From contig MNCI01004872.1 of the NCBI GenBank assembly GCA_015680685.1, forward strand, positions 344,459-408,458: a stretch of 64,000 nt of DNA, given 5' to 3'. Source of the stretch: Gnetum montanum. Taxonomy: Eukaryota > Streptophyta > Gnetopsida > Gnetales > Gnetaceae. Of the stretch, positions 35,253 to 45,359 are shown one piece after another. The first letter of the stretch is position 1. Every line of letters begins with the position of its first letter. Below the pieces are notes generated by a model that was given only the letters and a program-made list of their open reading frames with translations, did not search any database and was not told where the DNA came from. Made by a program: the position numbers and the translations under genes.

Positions 35253-36932
35253 TTGGAAATTCCTAAAAAATTCAAACAAGAGCCCCTCGAATTGAAACCA
35301 TTGCCCACCAGTCTAGAATACATGATTCTTGAAAATGGAAAACCAATAATCATCAATGTAAGACTTACTTCCAAAGAAAAAGGAAGACTACTGAAGGTAA
35401 TAAACAAGTGGTCAAAAGCCTTTGCCTGGTCATATCCCAAATTAACTGGAATAGATCCTAGGCTATGCCAGCATAGGATTTACACTGACCCCTCCATGAA
35501 ACCTTGAAAACAACCACATAGACAATTGAACCCAAAATTGAAGCAAGTAGTAAAAGAAAAAATAGAATAGCTTCTTAAGGCTTGGTTCATATATCCCATT
35601 GCTGATAGCAAATGGGTTAGCCCTCTGGTAATCATGCCTACAAAGGGAGGTAAATAGAGAGTTTGCATAGATTTTAGGTTGCTGAACATGGAAACATTTA
35701 AGGATCACTTTCCATTGTCATTCGTTGACCAAGTCTTAGATACCAGAGTAGGGCATTGCTATTACAGTTTCCTGGATGGCTATAGCGGATACAACCAAAT
35801 ATAGATAGCCCCAGAAGACCAAGCCAAGACAATGTTTACCAATCCTTGGGGAAAATTTGCATATAAACAAATGCCATTTGGCTTGTGTAATGCTCCTACC
35901 ATGTTTCAATGCCTAGTTCTAAGCATATTCCAATAGCAGATAGGGAACGGAGTGGAAGTCTTTATGGACGACTTCTCCACCTATGGAACAAGTTTTGATC
36001 AAGCCTTGGACCGATTAGAGCAAGTGCTAAAAAGATGCACAGAAATCAATCTAAGGCTCAATTGGTAGAAAATCCATTTAATGGTCCAAGAAGGCATAGT
36101 ACTTGGGAATAAGGTTTCACATGCAAGAATAGAGCTAGACCTAGATAAAACTAGGGTTATCCAAGGAATCACCCATCAACCGGAAACTATCAAAGACATT
36201 CGATCATTCCTTAGACACACTGGCTACTATAGGAAATTCATTGAGAACTTCTCCAAGATTACCAAACCGTTGGTAGAGCTAAAAAATAGGGATGTACCTT
36301 TTGTGTGGACTAGGGAATGTGAACAAGCATTCCAAACACTGAAACGAAAGCTAGTAGAAACTCCCATTCTACAAGCTCCTGACTAGTCCAAACCATTCCA
36401 CATCATGATTGACACATCCAATTATGCCTTAGGAGCCGTACTTACATAATTAGATGACCAAAAACACCCTTACTACATCCACTGTGCAAGTAGAAGTATC
36501 ATCGATGCACAACTTAACTACATAACTACAAAGAAAGAATTAATGATTGTAGTGTTTGCACTGGATAATTTTAGGCACTATGTGTTAGGTTACAAAGTGT
36601 TCATCCACATGGATCATAGTGCAATCAGATTCCTCATGAACAATCCAATGGTTAGCCCTCATATTATACGATGGTTAGTAATTCTACAAGAGCTCGATCT
36701 AACGATGATCGATCAGAAAGGCACTGAGAACGTAGTTGCAGATCATTTATCTCGGTTGCATTGGGATAGCAAAGAGGATGAATATGTAATGTCTGATTAT
36801 TTTCTTGATGAAGCCCCCTTTGCTGGTGTAGTGAATAACCAACTACCCACAAAGACAAACTGGTATAGTAGCATTCTCATCTATCTCCTTGCTCAACAAA
36901 CACCACAAGAGCTAGACCTTAGGAAGAAATAA
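35253..36932 (+). pseudogene. pol: Reverse transcriptase and RNase H of element A, degraded
   Basis: The reading LKPLPTSLEYMILENGK introduces a gypsy RT. Conserved blocks are CIDFRLLN (35,670), SFLDGYSGYNQI (35,769), MPFGLCNAPTMFQ (35,871) and the catalytic VFMDDFSTYG (35,960), which keeps both aspartates. The thumb GYYRKFIENFSKI is at 36,222. RNase H follows, with MIDTSNYALGAVL (36,404), KELMIVVFALDNFRHY (36,535), HMDHSAIRFLM and ADHLSRL (36,739-36,759). Stops include TAG at 35,569, 35,656, 35,803 and 35,935 where element B has CAG, TGG, CAG and CAG. Shared stops occur after the thumb (ctcctgacTAG) and in RNase H. Not functional. Confidence 0.85.
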
Positions 36933-38146
36933 TAGTTCCTTCATAGAGCTAATTACTTCATGGAGATCAATGGAAAAATTTACAAAGTGTGTCCTAATGG
37001 CTTGGTTTGATGGTGTGTGCCCGAGGTAGACCAACTGAGAGTTCTTCAAGATGCTCATGAGGGCCCTTTTGGGGATCATTATGCGGTGAGACGAATGACT
37101 ATTAAGATCTTGCTTGCAAGATATTACTAGCCAAAACATTATTTTGGGATGCACATGAATTTGTCTGATCTTGTGAGCATTTTCAACATGATGGGGGAAT
37201 GATTGCTAAAATGGAGGGTCCACAACAATGGATTCAACCGTTAGAACCCTTCAACATTTTGGGAATAGACTTTATGGGGTCCATTACACCAATGTCCAAT
37301 GAAAAAGCTTACATTGTAGTTGTCGTAGACTATTTAACAAAATGGGCTAAAGTAGCTACTGTTAAAGATTGCACATCATCTATAGTTGCATGATTTGTGC
37401 AAAAAAAAATCATAAATAGGTTTGGTGTGCCACGTGCACTTATTTTAGATAATGGAACACACTTCATAAGTGAAAATTTTCAAAAGTTAATGCAACGCTT
37501 AGGGGTTGAACATAAATTGACTACACCTTATCACCCCCAAGTTAAAGGACAAGCTGAGGTCACCAATAGAGAGATCACTAAAATATTGACTAGGATAATT
37601 AGCAAATATAGGCAAGATTGGAGGACTAAACTAAATGATGCTCTTTGGGCATACCGCTCCACCTAGAAACTCCGTATAGGCTACTCTCCCTATGAGTTAG
37701 TGTACGGAAAGCTTCCAACGCTTTTAATTCAAACCAAACTCTGTACAATCTCAACGGCTTGTTACCTCCACCTCAATCTTGATCTAGCACAAAAACAAAG
37801 GTTGGAAACTTTAAATGTACTAGATGAAAACCGATTAGCTACCCTGTCATCAAATGAGTTGCACAAGGTGTATAATAAGCAACATCATGACTTGAAGATT
37901 TGAAAGGTTAAGTATAAACCAGGAGATAAGGTTCTCTACTAGAACCCCACACATGTGCCACAATGCACAAAATTTCAAACACGGTGGGAAGGACCTTACA
38001 TTATTCATGCAACCTTTCCTTCAAGGGCCATGACCATATACAAACTTGAGAGCCCTGATAAGAGATTGTTAGTCATTGTGCAACAGACCAAACACTTCCA
38101 TGAATTTAGAACGGTCAGTGCACATAATACCTTTAAGAAGGAATGA
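36933..38146 (+). pseudogene. Integrase of element A, degraded
   Basis: Integrase inserts the DNA copy into the genome. The zinc-binding N-terminus is seen as LQDAHEGPFGDHYAVRRMT (about 37,048-37,104). Two extra bases near 37,135 relative to element B shift frame, and its Cys pair is lost. The core reads LGIDFMGSI (37,260), ILDNGTHF (37,443) and GQAEVTNREI (37,549), so the catalytic D, D and E are all still present. The C-terminal WEGPYII (37,986) is the GPY motif. Stops at 37,391, 37,664, 37,901 and 37,940 cut the frame, which ends at TGA 38,144-38,146. Confidence 0.85.
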
Positions 38147-40126
38147 CCCTACTCACTATTTTGGATCTCCTCCTTCCAACTTAGTCATGGGGGAGATGGG
38201 CACCTCTACTAACCATTTGAGGCCCTTAATTATTTTTTAAGTTTTTGTTTTACATATTTTTGTTTTAGAAATTTCTTTAATTTTTCTTATTTTTGTTTTG
38301 CAACATCGTTTATACTTTCTTATTTCTTTGTGTGACTATTTTTTTTTGTTTTTTTTTTGTTTTTTGTTTTTGTTTTTGTCTTTGTTTGTTGTTTTTGTTT
38401 TGTTAGATTCATCACCTAATAAGTGCTCCTGATGGTCATATGAACTATATTCTATTGATTGCTAATGTTTGATTTTTACCTTTGAGTTATAATGTTGATA
38501 CTAAGGTATGGTTATTTTGATATAATAGTCAATGAGTCCACATGATCCATGCATTCATGAATTTCTATGGTATCTCTTGGCTTGGAACTGTATAGTCCCC
38601 TTCTTTAATAATAAAACTATTAACAAATTGGTGACTGGGCCTTTCTCAAACTAAAGAAGGACTCAAGGACTAAAAAGGGTGTGACTTCAAAGGGATTTGA
38701 TGCATTTGTGCTAGCTATTCTCTTGGGTTCTTGGATGTTTTCTTCTTGAGTTTTCCTTACCATTTTGATAATGCTTCATTATTGAGAAGCTAAGCCAATA
38801 AAAATAAGTCTTTGCATGGTGTGGTTCTCATGCAAAAAAAAAATTAGTGAGAATTCAAAGCACACCCTTTAGAAAAAATAATCATCTAGGCTACAAGCAC
38901 TGGTTATGGAGCTAAACAAACATGTTCCCTCTAACTAAGGCCCTTTCTTGCATCCTACTTCTCCCTTTCTCATTTTCCTTGGAATGGTGTTGACTCTTTC
39001 GCAAAAGCATTCTTATTACTTCAAGTGGATGGATTGTCCAAGTGCATTAATGTGAAGTCACTGGATGTGGATTGTTTGAGGCTGCATTTTAAATAAGATC
39101 TACTCAATTACATTAACCATAAATACACAAGGGGCTATACACCACCTTGTTCTTGGGACTCCATTCCATTCTCTTCTCCCCATCATTCTTTCTCCATTTC
39201 CACTTCATTGTCAGTTGTATCAGTAGTCTCTATCTTGGTTGATGCATTGTTTTCTCTTTGGTGGATTCTTGTGGTTAAGTCTTTAACTATTGCTTCCAAA
39301 CAACATTTTAAGAGCCTATGGACTCTTTGAATGTTGGTTTGTCAGGGCCTAAAGGGCATGAGCCTACTTTGGGGAGGACCCACTAGCATTCCAATTTGGT
39401 GCATTAGTTAACTTCTTTCTGTTAAACATTTCTGCAATCAACATTTTTTTTATTTTATTCCCATCTCTAACATCCATTTTATCAGCGTTGTCATTCTTTA
39501 TTTTTCTCCATCTTTCTTATTCCTTATCTTTTTCTATTCTATTGCTACTATAGGATCACTCTTAGTCATGAGGGCCCTAGTCCAACTTTTTCAATTTTTC
39601 CTAACCCTACACCTTGGGTAGTCACCAGTGTTATATCTCAAGAATTCGTATTGGCCATATCACAACTCAGCCGATGGATCTTACACTAAGGCAAGGTATC
39701 AACTATATTGTGATTTACTTATCCTTTCTCATATGTGACTATGTTGTGTGTGTAGATGGCAATCATACAGCAATGGACTGGACCAAGAGGAAACACTTAG
39801 GATGGACTAGTCTTGGAACGGTTGTGCAAGGAACTATATTGATGGCATAGTTATGGATGGACAATGGAAGGTGTAATCTTAGCATCCCCAGCAACACGTC
39901 TTCTCCTTTTCTCTCTCTCTCTCTCTTCTCTCTCAACTACCAAATAAGGCTGGATGTCAATTATGTATAGTGTTCACTCTTGTAGTCATGAACACTAATG
40001 TTGTCATGTATTGTAATGTTGATCCGTTCACATGTCATCCCATTTACCATTAATTGTCATTCAAGTAAATAATCCCATACCTTCCCAGTATTTTGTAAGG
40101 AACTCGAGGACGAGTTTTCATTTAGT
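38147..40126 (+). mobile_element. Noncoding 3' tail of element A
   Basis: About 2 kb between integrase and the PPT without an envelope-like frame. It starts with a PPT-like TTAGTCATGGGGGAGATGGG (about 38,181-38,200), then a T-rich low-complexity run (38,338-38,405) and a CT microsatellite (39,905-39,936). A second PPT-like CTTAGTCATGAGGGCCC lies at about 39,562. The conserved inverted repeat AACTCG-AGGA-CGAGTT is at 40,101-40,116. The same order is present in element B and, in part, in E1. The small frame at 39,614-39,850 is not open over the same span in B or E1. Confidence 0.75.
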
Positions 40127-40136
40127 CATGGGGGTA
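40127..40136 (+). promoter_or_regulatory. Polypurine tract of element A
   Basis: CATGGGGGTA directly precedes TGATGAACC, the start of the 3' LTR. It is identical to the corresponding bases of E1. Confidence 0.85.
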
Positions 40137-40972
40137 TGATGAACCACGATATCACGTACGCGATATTGTGCACGTAATATCATGCACGCAATATCACATC
40201 CACCACGTGATATCACCTAAGAAATATTGTGTCCTACCTCATCTTCTATAAATAAGAGGAAGTGCCCTTGCTTCCAAAATAATTCGATTTAGACCCTTAG
40301 CTAGACTCTTGCAGTTTTTTCATTCTAGAGTTAGAATTATTTCTCTGTGCCTGCAGTAGGAGTCATAGAGTGAATAGATCTTTATTCAAGATATTTGTAC
40401 CTGAGCACAATTTTGTGTACAGAAATAGAGATGAACTTTATGATAAACCTTGTAGCATACAAATTAAGCTAATTAGTACTTAATGATTATTTAATTCTTT
40501 CCTATTTAATTAATATTTCTCTCAACCTTCAACCCCCTTAGTTAAATACACTTAGTACGACCGCTTCGAGCATGCATGTAGCGCTTGGTAACCCAGTAAC
40601 GATTAGTGTTTGGTAATCCTAGCAGTGTTTTACTGGTTTAGGATGTGTATGGCAAGTGGGAACACATACTGGTGTTAGGAAAATTTAGAACTTAATTAAT
40701 GAATAGTTAATGTAAGTTAGCCACTTAGTTCTCTCTCCCTCTCCTTTATTAGCAGAAGACATAAAAAATACAAAAGCTATAAAAATCATATACCTCAAGC
40801 TTACTTAACCATACAACCATGACAATACAAGTAAGTTTGGGAAGACAACAATTAATTAACCCTAAGTGTTCCATTAAGGTTCATAAGAACTTGGTCCTTG
40901 GAGTTCGACTGAATCGTGCGTGAAATGCTCATATTCGTATGGTTGAGTGTAGGGTTACCTCGCCACTCATCA
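40137..40972 (+). mobile_element. 3' LTR of element A
   Basis: 836 bp, TGATGAACC...CACTCATCA. Six GATATC-type motifs start at 40,148, 40,162, 40,176, 40,190, 40,209 and 40,223 (steps 14, 14, 14, 19, 14), and the TATA box is at 40,247. The AATAAA of the 5' LTR reads AATAGA here. It keeps the 75 bp lost from the 5' LTR and has three more palindromic motifs. Confidence 0.9.
40148..40228 (+). promoter_or_regulatory. Array of six GATATC-type motifs in U3
   Basis: The cores are GATATC, GATATT, AATATC, AATATC, GATATC and AATATT, set at 14-bp steps with one 19-bp step. The array ends about 19 bp before the TATA box. Flanking CG pairs have mostly decayed to TG or CA compared with E1. Confidence 0.75.
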
Positions 40973-40977
40973 AATAC
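40973..40977. repeat. Target-site duplication of element A, right
   Basis: AATAC, matching 31,128-31,132. Confidence 0.9.
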
Positions 40978-42378
40978 CTAGAAAAGCCTAATGCAAATTT
41001 TTATCAACTTTAAATAAAATCTCAAGATTAAAAATTAATTTTGAAAAATTAGTTTTTCTCTTTATATTTGAATCATAGAGGCTAGGAGCTTCATTTCAAG
41101 TAATTTATCTATCATGCATACACATACAAGAAAATGTAGTAATACCAAATTTGCTCCAAGTGGTGCATAATCTAGATGCATTAGTAGCCTCAGCTCTTTC
41201 ATTAAAAGGAAGTCACCATGGGATAATTTGCTTAAGCATATCTTCTAAAACTATAATACAATTATAACTCTAATATTTACTAATCTTGCATCATGTCTTC
41301 TCTCAATTTGAGGAGTAAATCTCCTTTTATGGATTCTTCTCTCAAATTCTTGCAAGTCTTTTTTCTTCATAATTTCTCATAATTTATGAATTCTCACATG
41401 TTAGCAATGAAGAATTAAAGAATTTAGAAGTGGTTCTATGTTCTAATTCAAGAGATTCACTTCTCATTTACATATTCAATTTAATCTCTCTATTGTTTCA
41501 TATTCATGTTCATGGGCTTTAGCTCTTTTCATGTTGATTTGATGTAAAAGCATGTAATTATATTTGAATATGCTTATTTCAAATTCTCTAGCTTTTGAGA
41601 TTCTTTCCTCATGTTTAGCCCATGTTTCTAAAGCTAGCTGAAATCATTTTATTGTAGATTCAAGAGTTCATGCATGTTTATGGTAGTTTTGCACATGGTG
41701 CACATAAGTTGAATTCAAGGCTTAATTTAGTTTATCTTCTAATTCAAGCTTGTGTCACCATGATTGAAGGTTCTAGAACATGTTTTTACTCTTTGAATCT
41801 ATCTTTGGGCCTCAAATTTACTTAAATTATGTTCAAAATTTTATTCTAGCATAATTTTCTATTTCCTACAAGACCATGACTTTACCATGAGTTCATCATA
41901 ACCTGTGGTAAATAGAGTTTTCTCTAGGAGATTACAAGTGTGAAAATAATTTAAAGTATAATGGGCTACTATGTAGGGCATGATGTATACAGAACTATTA
42001 GCCAACTCATTGTATACGTAGAGTTCATTTTCTCTTTGTTTTCATCAAAGCACAATCTATGGTAGGCTTATGATATAATAGTATAACTTGATCACAACCC
42101 ATGGTCAACAATAATGACTCATCATCAAAGACTATGACTCATGGCATTATAGACCATGACCTTCCAAAAACTCATGGTAAGCTTGTGCTAGCTCAAATTA
42201 ACTCAAGAGAAGTTGAAATTCTACCACAATAAGCTCACAGGGATCTTATTATGCTATCAACCTCTAATAACCTCTTCATAATTTAATTTTTATTTTCAAG
42301 ATATTTGATTATTTTACAATAATGTATTTATAGGAAACATGATAATTCTATTGCTATTATACAATAATCACTTCTCCA
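40978..42378. other. Noncoding flank right of element A
   Basis: AT-rich DNA with no recognised gene. Its first 858 bases recur at 63,143-64,000 to the right of element B. Between 41,870 and 42,200 the phrase ACTCATGG or its complement CCATGAG/CCATGA recurs several times without regular spacing. Confidence 0.5.
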
Positions 42379-42483
42379 ATTTACTCTTGAGGAAGTCATA
42401 GAGGGTCTTAAAAAGCTAGCATTGAGCAAAGATATAGATTCTAATGATTTACATGTATAATTATTAAAGTGAGTAGGACTTGC
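42379..42483 (+). pseudogene. Possible LINE reverse transcriptase fragment
   Basis: The frame FTLEEVIEGLKKLALSKD...NDLHV, stop, LLK, stop, VG resembles the start of the RT domain of plant non-LTR elements, which begins with an EEV..al..l..gKa.g.Dgl..ElLK pattern. The Gly-Lys-Ala core is not well kept, so the match is weak. It ends where the reverse-strand gag begins, at the boundary between the two duplicated segments. Confidence 0.35.
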
Positions 42484-43580
42484 TATGCATGTTGATTTTT
42501 ATATGATATATAAGCTAGATCATGGCTGGCCTCTACGGCATCCTCTATATTTTTAGTTTGTGAGAATGCTTGGCTAAGAGACTGTGGATCAAGGTAGTAG
42601 AGTTTAGACTTAATGAAGTCATTAACTACTCCCTTGCATATGGCTAACAAGTGGGCTTCAATTATGGGCTCTGGTATTTCATTCAGTAGTCTATTCCACA
42701 ACTGACTAAATTTTAGTACAAGTTCTAAGGGCCCTTGCTTGACCTTCATGAGTTGGTCAAGCATTGTGTTAGGCTTCAAGTTACACTTAAAGTAGTTGAC
42801 AAACTCGACTACTAACTCTTCCAGAGAGGATATATACCCTCTAGGCAATGCACAATACCAATTGAGTGCTTTTCTAGTCAAAGACATAGGGAAAAACCTT
42901 ATGATGGTATGAGGCCATGGTTGAAAGAGCAAACATTCAGATTTAAAAATGATAAGGTGAACATTAGGGATAACCTTCTTTGTTATATTTGCTAAATTAT
43001 GGAATGGGGACACCAGGAGGAAGTGTTAGGGGTGGCACGATAGGACTTATGGGATCGTCCTAGTAGAAGTCTTAATAGTTTGTGTGGTAGAGGCTTTAAG
43101 CCTCTTCAATTCCTCTATTAGGTCTTGGATCATTTAGAAGGCTTGATCCAAGCCTCATGATGGCCCCATAGTTTGTGAGGTTTGTACATAAGGTTGTGGC
43201 ATCTATTGTAAGGCTCGTGACCTCGTTATGGGTTGCATGATAGAAGGAAAAGTTTGCACTATGGTTGTGGCTTGTGGGCCAAATAAAGAAAAAGATGTTT
43301 GTGGTGGCACTTACGGCATGAATGGGACAAACATGGTGTGTGACCCTTATCTTGTAGAATACTATGCGTGTGATGGATACCAGTAGTGGAAACATTGTGA
43401 ATTTAGGAAAAATGGATGAAGAAGAGAAGTGGTGGTAACAACAATAGTAGGAGTTTGATGATAACGAGGAAATGAAATTAGTTTCAAATGCAGAGGGCAC
43501 TAACTTTTTGTTGTAGAGAAGCTTTGAATATGAAAATAATTCTTTGGCATTGAAAATTTCATGGTGGGCACCCTAGGCCA
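42483..43580 (-). pseudogene. gag: Tat-like gypsy gag remnant, copy 2
   Basis: This is the best preserved gag core in the window: 43,013-42,483 is one open frame of 176 codons. It covers PWPHTIIRFFPMSL, ALNWYCALPRGYISSLEELV, NYFKCNLKPNTMLDQLMKVK and NDFIKSKLYYLDPQSLSQ. It aligns through its length with the gag at 14.1-14.5 kb. The Gln/Pro-rich N-terminal part lies upstream at 43,500-43,096 but in shifted frames. The frame ends against the LINE-like fragment, so knuckle, protease and polymerase are missing. Confidence 0.75.
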
Positions 43581-44935
43581 ACGGTCAAATAAAAAATGTC
43601 TAGGTTTAGAATTGGATGCCTTGCCAAGCCACTATAGGAGCTTATACATTTCCACTTTCCACTTGTTAAATCATATTGTTTGTTCCCACTCCACATCACT
43701 AGTGGATTAAATTATGAAAGTTTAAACATGTTTATGAAAAGGCTAAAAATAGAATGGTTCATTCTTCACATTAAGAGGGCCAAGCAATGGTGTAGGAACA
43801 AATGGTAAATGATACTAACTAATATAGTTAAAGATTACCTAATAAACAAAATGAAAAAATCACATTATGTTTAAATTTTATTGGAAAACTTTGCTCATAT
43901 GGAATTTTTTTTATAAGAGAGGGAGTGTTAAAACCTAATAAAGGATCATCACCAAAGGCTCAAAGTTCATCCCGTCAAGGCAAAGTCTTGGGAGAGTTGT
44001 TAAATGAGTAAAGCTTAACCTCTTTCAAGAGATTTCACCCAAGCTTGAACTTAGATAACTTAGCTCTTGTGACTTAAGAAACAAGCACCTTACCATAACT
44101 TCAACTAATAGTCCCCATTAGAACCCAATACATATTTTCAAAGATATCGCTTTTTAGCTCCAACTTCAAGCAAAAAAGCTCATAGTGAAAGTAGAACAAT
44201 TAATTTATGTTTAGCAATATTAATTTCTTTTTGTTTTAAAAACTCAAGGATAGGAAGCTTACAGCTTTTGTTGCTATTTGTTATTTTTTTTTCTAATTGA
44301 TGTGTAAACTAAAATTAGATGACCAAAAGCATCCCAAACTATAGAGGCAACAAGAAAATTTAATAAAACTCAAGTATTATATAATAATATATCAAATCAT
44401 TATACATCATGAGAACTAGCAAGAAAAAATAAAAAAAATAATTAAAGTTGAAATGAAAATTTTCTACTATGGAATAAGTATCTAAGATATAAAATGATGA
44501 TGGTTGTGATTATTTTAGTATGGGAATGCAAACTAAGTTTGTTAAATTATGCCTAAGAGTTAGGTGCCTATGCTTTGAATCCAGAGTTTGTAAAGAAACA
44601 AATGCCAAGGAAATTATCATATTTACAAGGCAACTATAAACAAAAATCATACTATCCAAGTGGAGTCATTCCTCAATGGTATGAGTAGTATTAGCAATAA
44701 TGGTGTAAACCACAACCATGAGGGATGGTGCCACCTCCACAAAGATATCCATATAGACAGCCAAATATTTTGTCAACAATATGATCCTATTTTACCCTAT
44801 CTTTTTATCCTTGTTTTATTAACTTTATCATTCTAACTTATGGATGTCTTCATTTTCATCATGCTTAATTTATTAATGATACACTTTTATTCAAAACTCA
44901 TTGAGTGTTATTTGAAAAAAAAATTGAAAGAAAAG
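43581..44935. other. Noncoding stretch of the duplicated unit (copy 2)
   Basis: Counterpart of 20,470-21,860. No frame is shared with copy 1 over a meaningful length. Confidence 0.5.
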
Positions 44936-44937
44936 TG

Positions 44938-44990
44938 GCGGGAATGTGCTGTGAACGTGCTAGGAATGTGCTGGGAATGTGCTATGATGG
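44938..44990. repeat. Short GGAATGTGCT repeat expanded in copy 2
   Basis: Units GGGAATGTGCT, GTGAACGTGCT, AGGAATGTGCT and GGGAATGTGCT follow each other. Copy 1 has one related unit (AGGAATATGCT at about 21,889), so the array grew after the duplication or shrank in copy 1. Confidence 0.75.
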
Positions 44991-45250
44991 GCTTATAGCT
45001 TGAGGGTTTTGGGTTTGTTGTTTCTTTCTTAGAATGCTGTAAGAAACTTGGAGTCGTTGTGGCTCATTGTTTGGATTGAAGGCTACGAGAGGCAGGTAAA
45101 ATGCTTTCTAGTTTTTGGTAGCCTCTCAGCTTTTATGAACATGACTGTGTATAAAGACACGTACAAACATTTGTGGATTTTTAATTATTTCTCGTGGCTG
45201 CTGGAGCATTTTCCAATACTCCAGCTCTGTAAGTACATGATCGTTAATGT

Positions 45251-45354
45251 GCATGAACTAGTTGCAGGTGTGTTTCTACATTTCAATTGGGCGCAAAGTA
45301 GTTGCAGGTGTGTTTTTGCATTTCAATTGGGCACGAACTAGTTGTAAGTGTGTT
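45251..45354. repeat. 40-42-bp minisatellite, 2.5 units (copy 2)
   Basis: Units at 45,251-45,292, 45,293-45,332 and 45,333-45,354, the counterpart of 22,209-22,312 with several point differences. Confidence 0.85.
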
Positions 45355-45359
45355 GAACT

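Larger units (their letters stand above)
31133..40972 (+). mobile_element. Athila-like Ty3/gypsy retrotransposon, element A (full length, inactive)
   Basis: The order is 5' LTR, tRNA-Asp-type primer site, gag, protease, reverse transcriptase, RNase H, integrase, long noncoding tail, PPT, 3' LTR, all flanked by AATAC. The order RT-RH before IN makes it Ty3/gypsy. FMDDFS in the RT and a tRNA-Asp primer site point to the Athila/Tat side of the family. Every frame is broken. The LTRs differ from each other at roughly 7% of compared sites (about 14 of about 190 bases counted by hand), so the insertion is old. No envelope-like frame is visible after integrase. Confidence 0.9.
19712..41835. repeat. 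Segmental duplication, copy 1
   Basis: Everything from ACTACTAACTCTTCCAGAG at 19,712 onward has a counterpart at 42,808 onward, in the same order and orientation, to the end of the window (41,835 pairs with 64,000). In stretches compared by eye most bases agree (mid-90s percent). Large differences: copy 1 lacks about 375 bp of the coiled-coil frame at about 28,680. It also has a 75-bp deletion in the 5' LTR of element A, and a 22-bp local duplication at about 21,720-21,765. The true right end of the unit is between 41,835 and about 42,500. Confidence 0.92.

Noticed and set aside
38147-40126. Envelope-like gene after integrase of the Athila-like element
   Set aside because: I found no frame conserved between A, B and E1 in the tail, and no signal peptide or transmembrane pattern shared between them.
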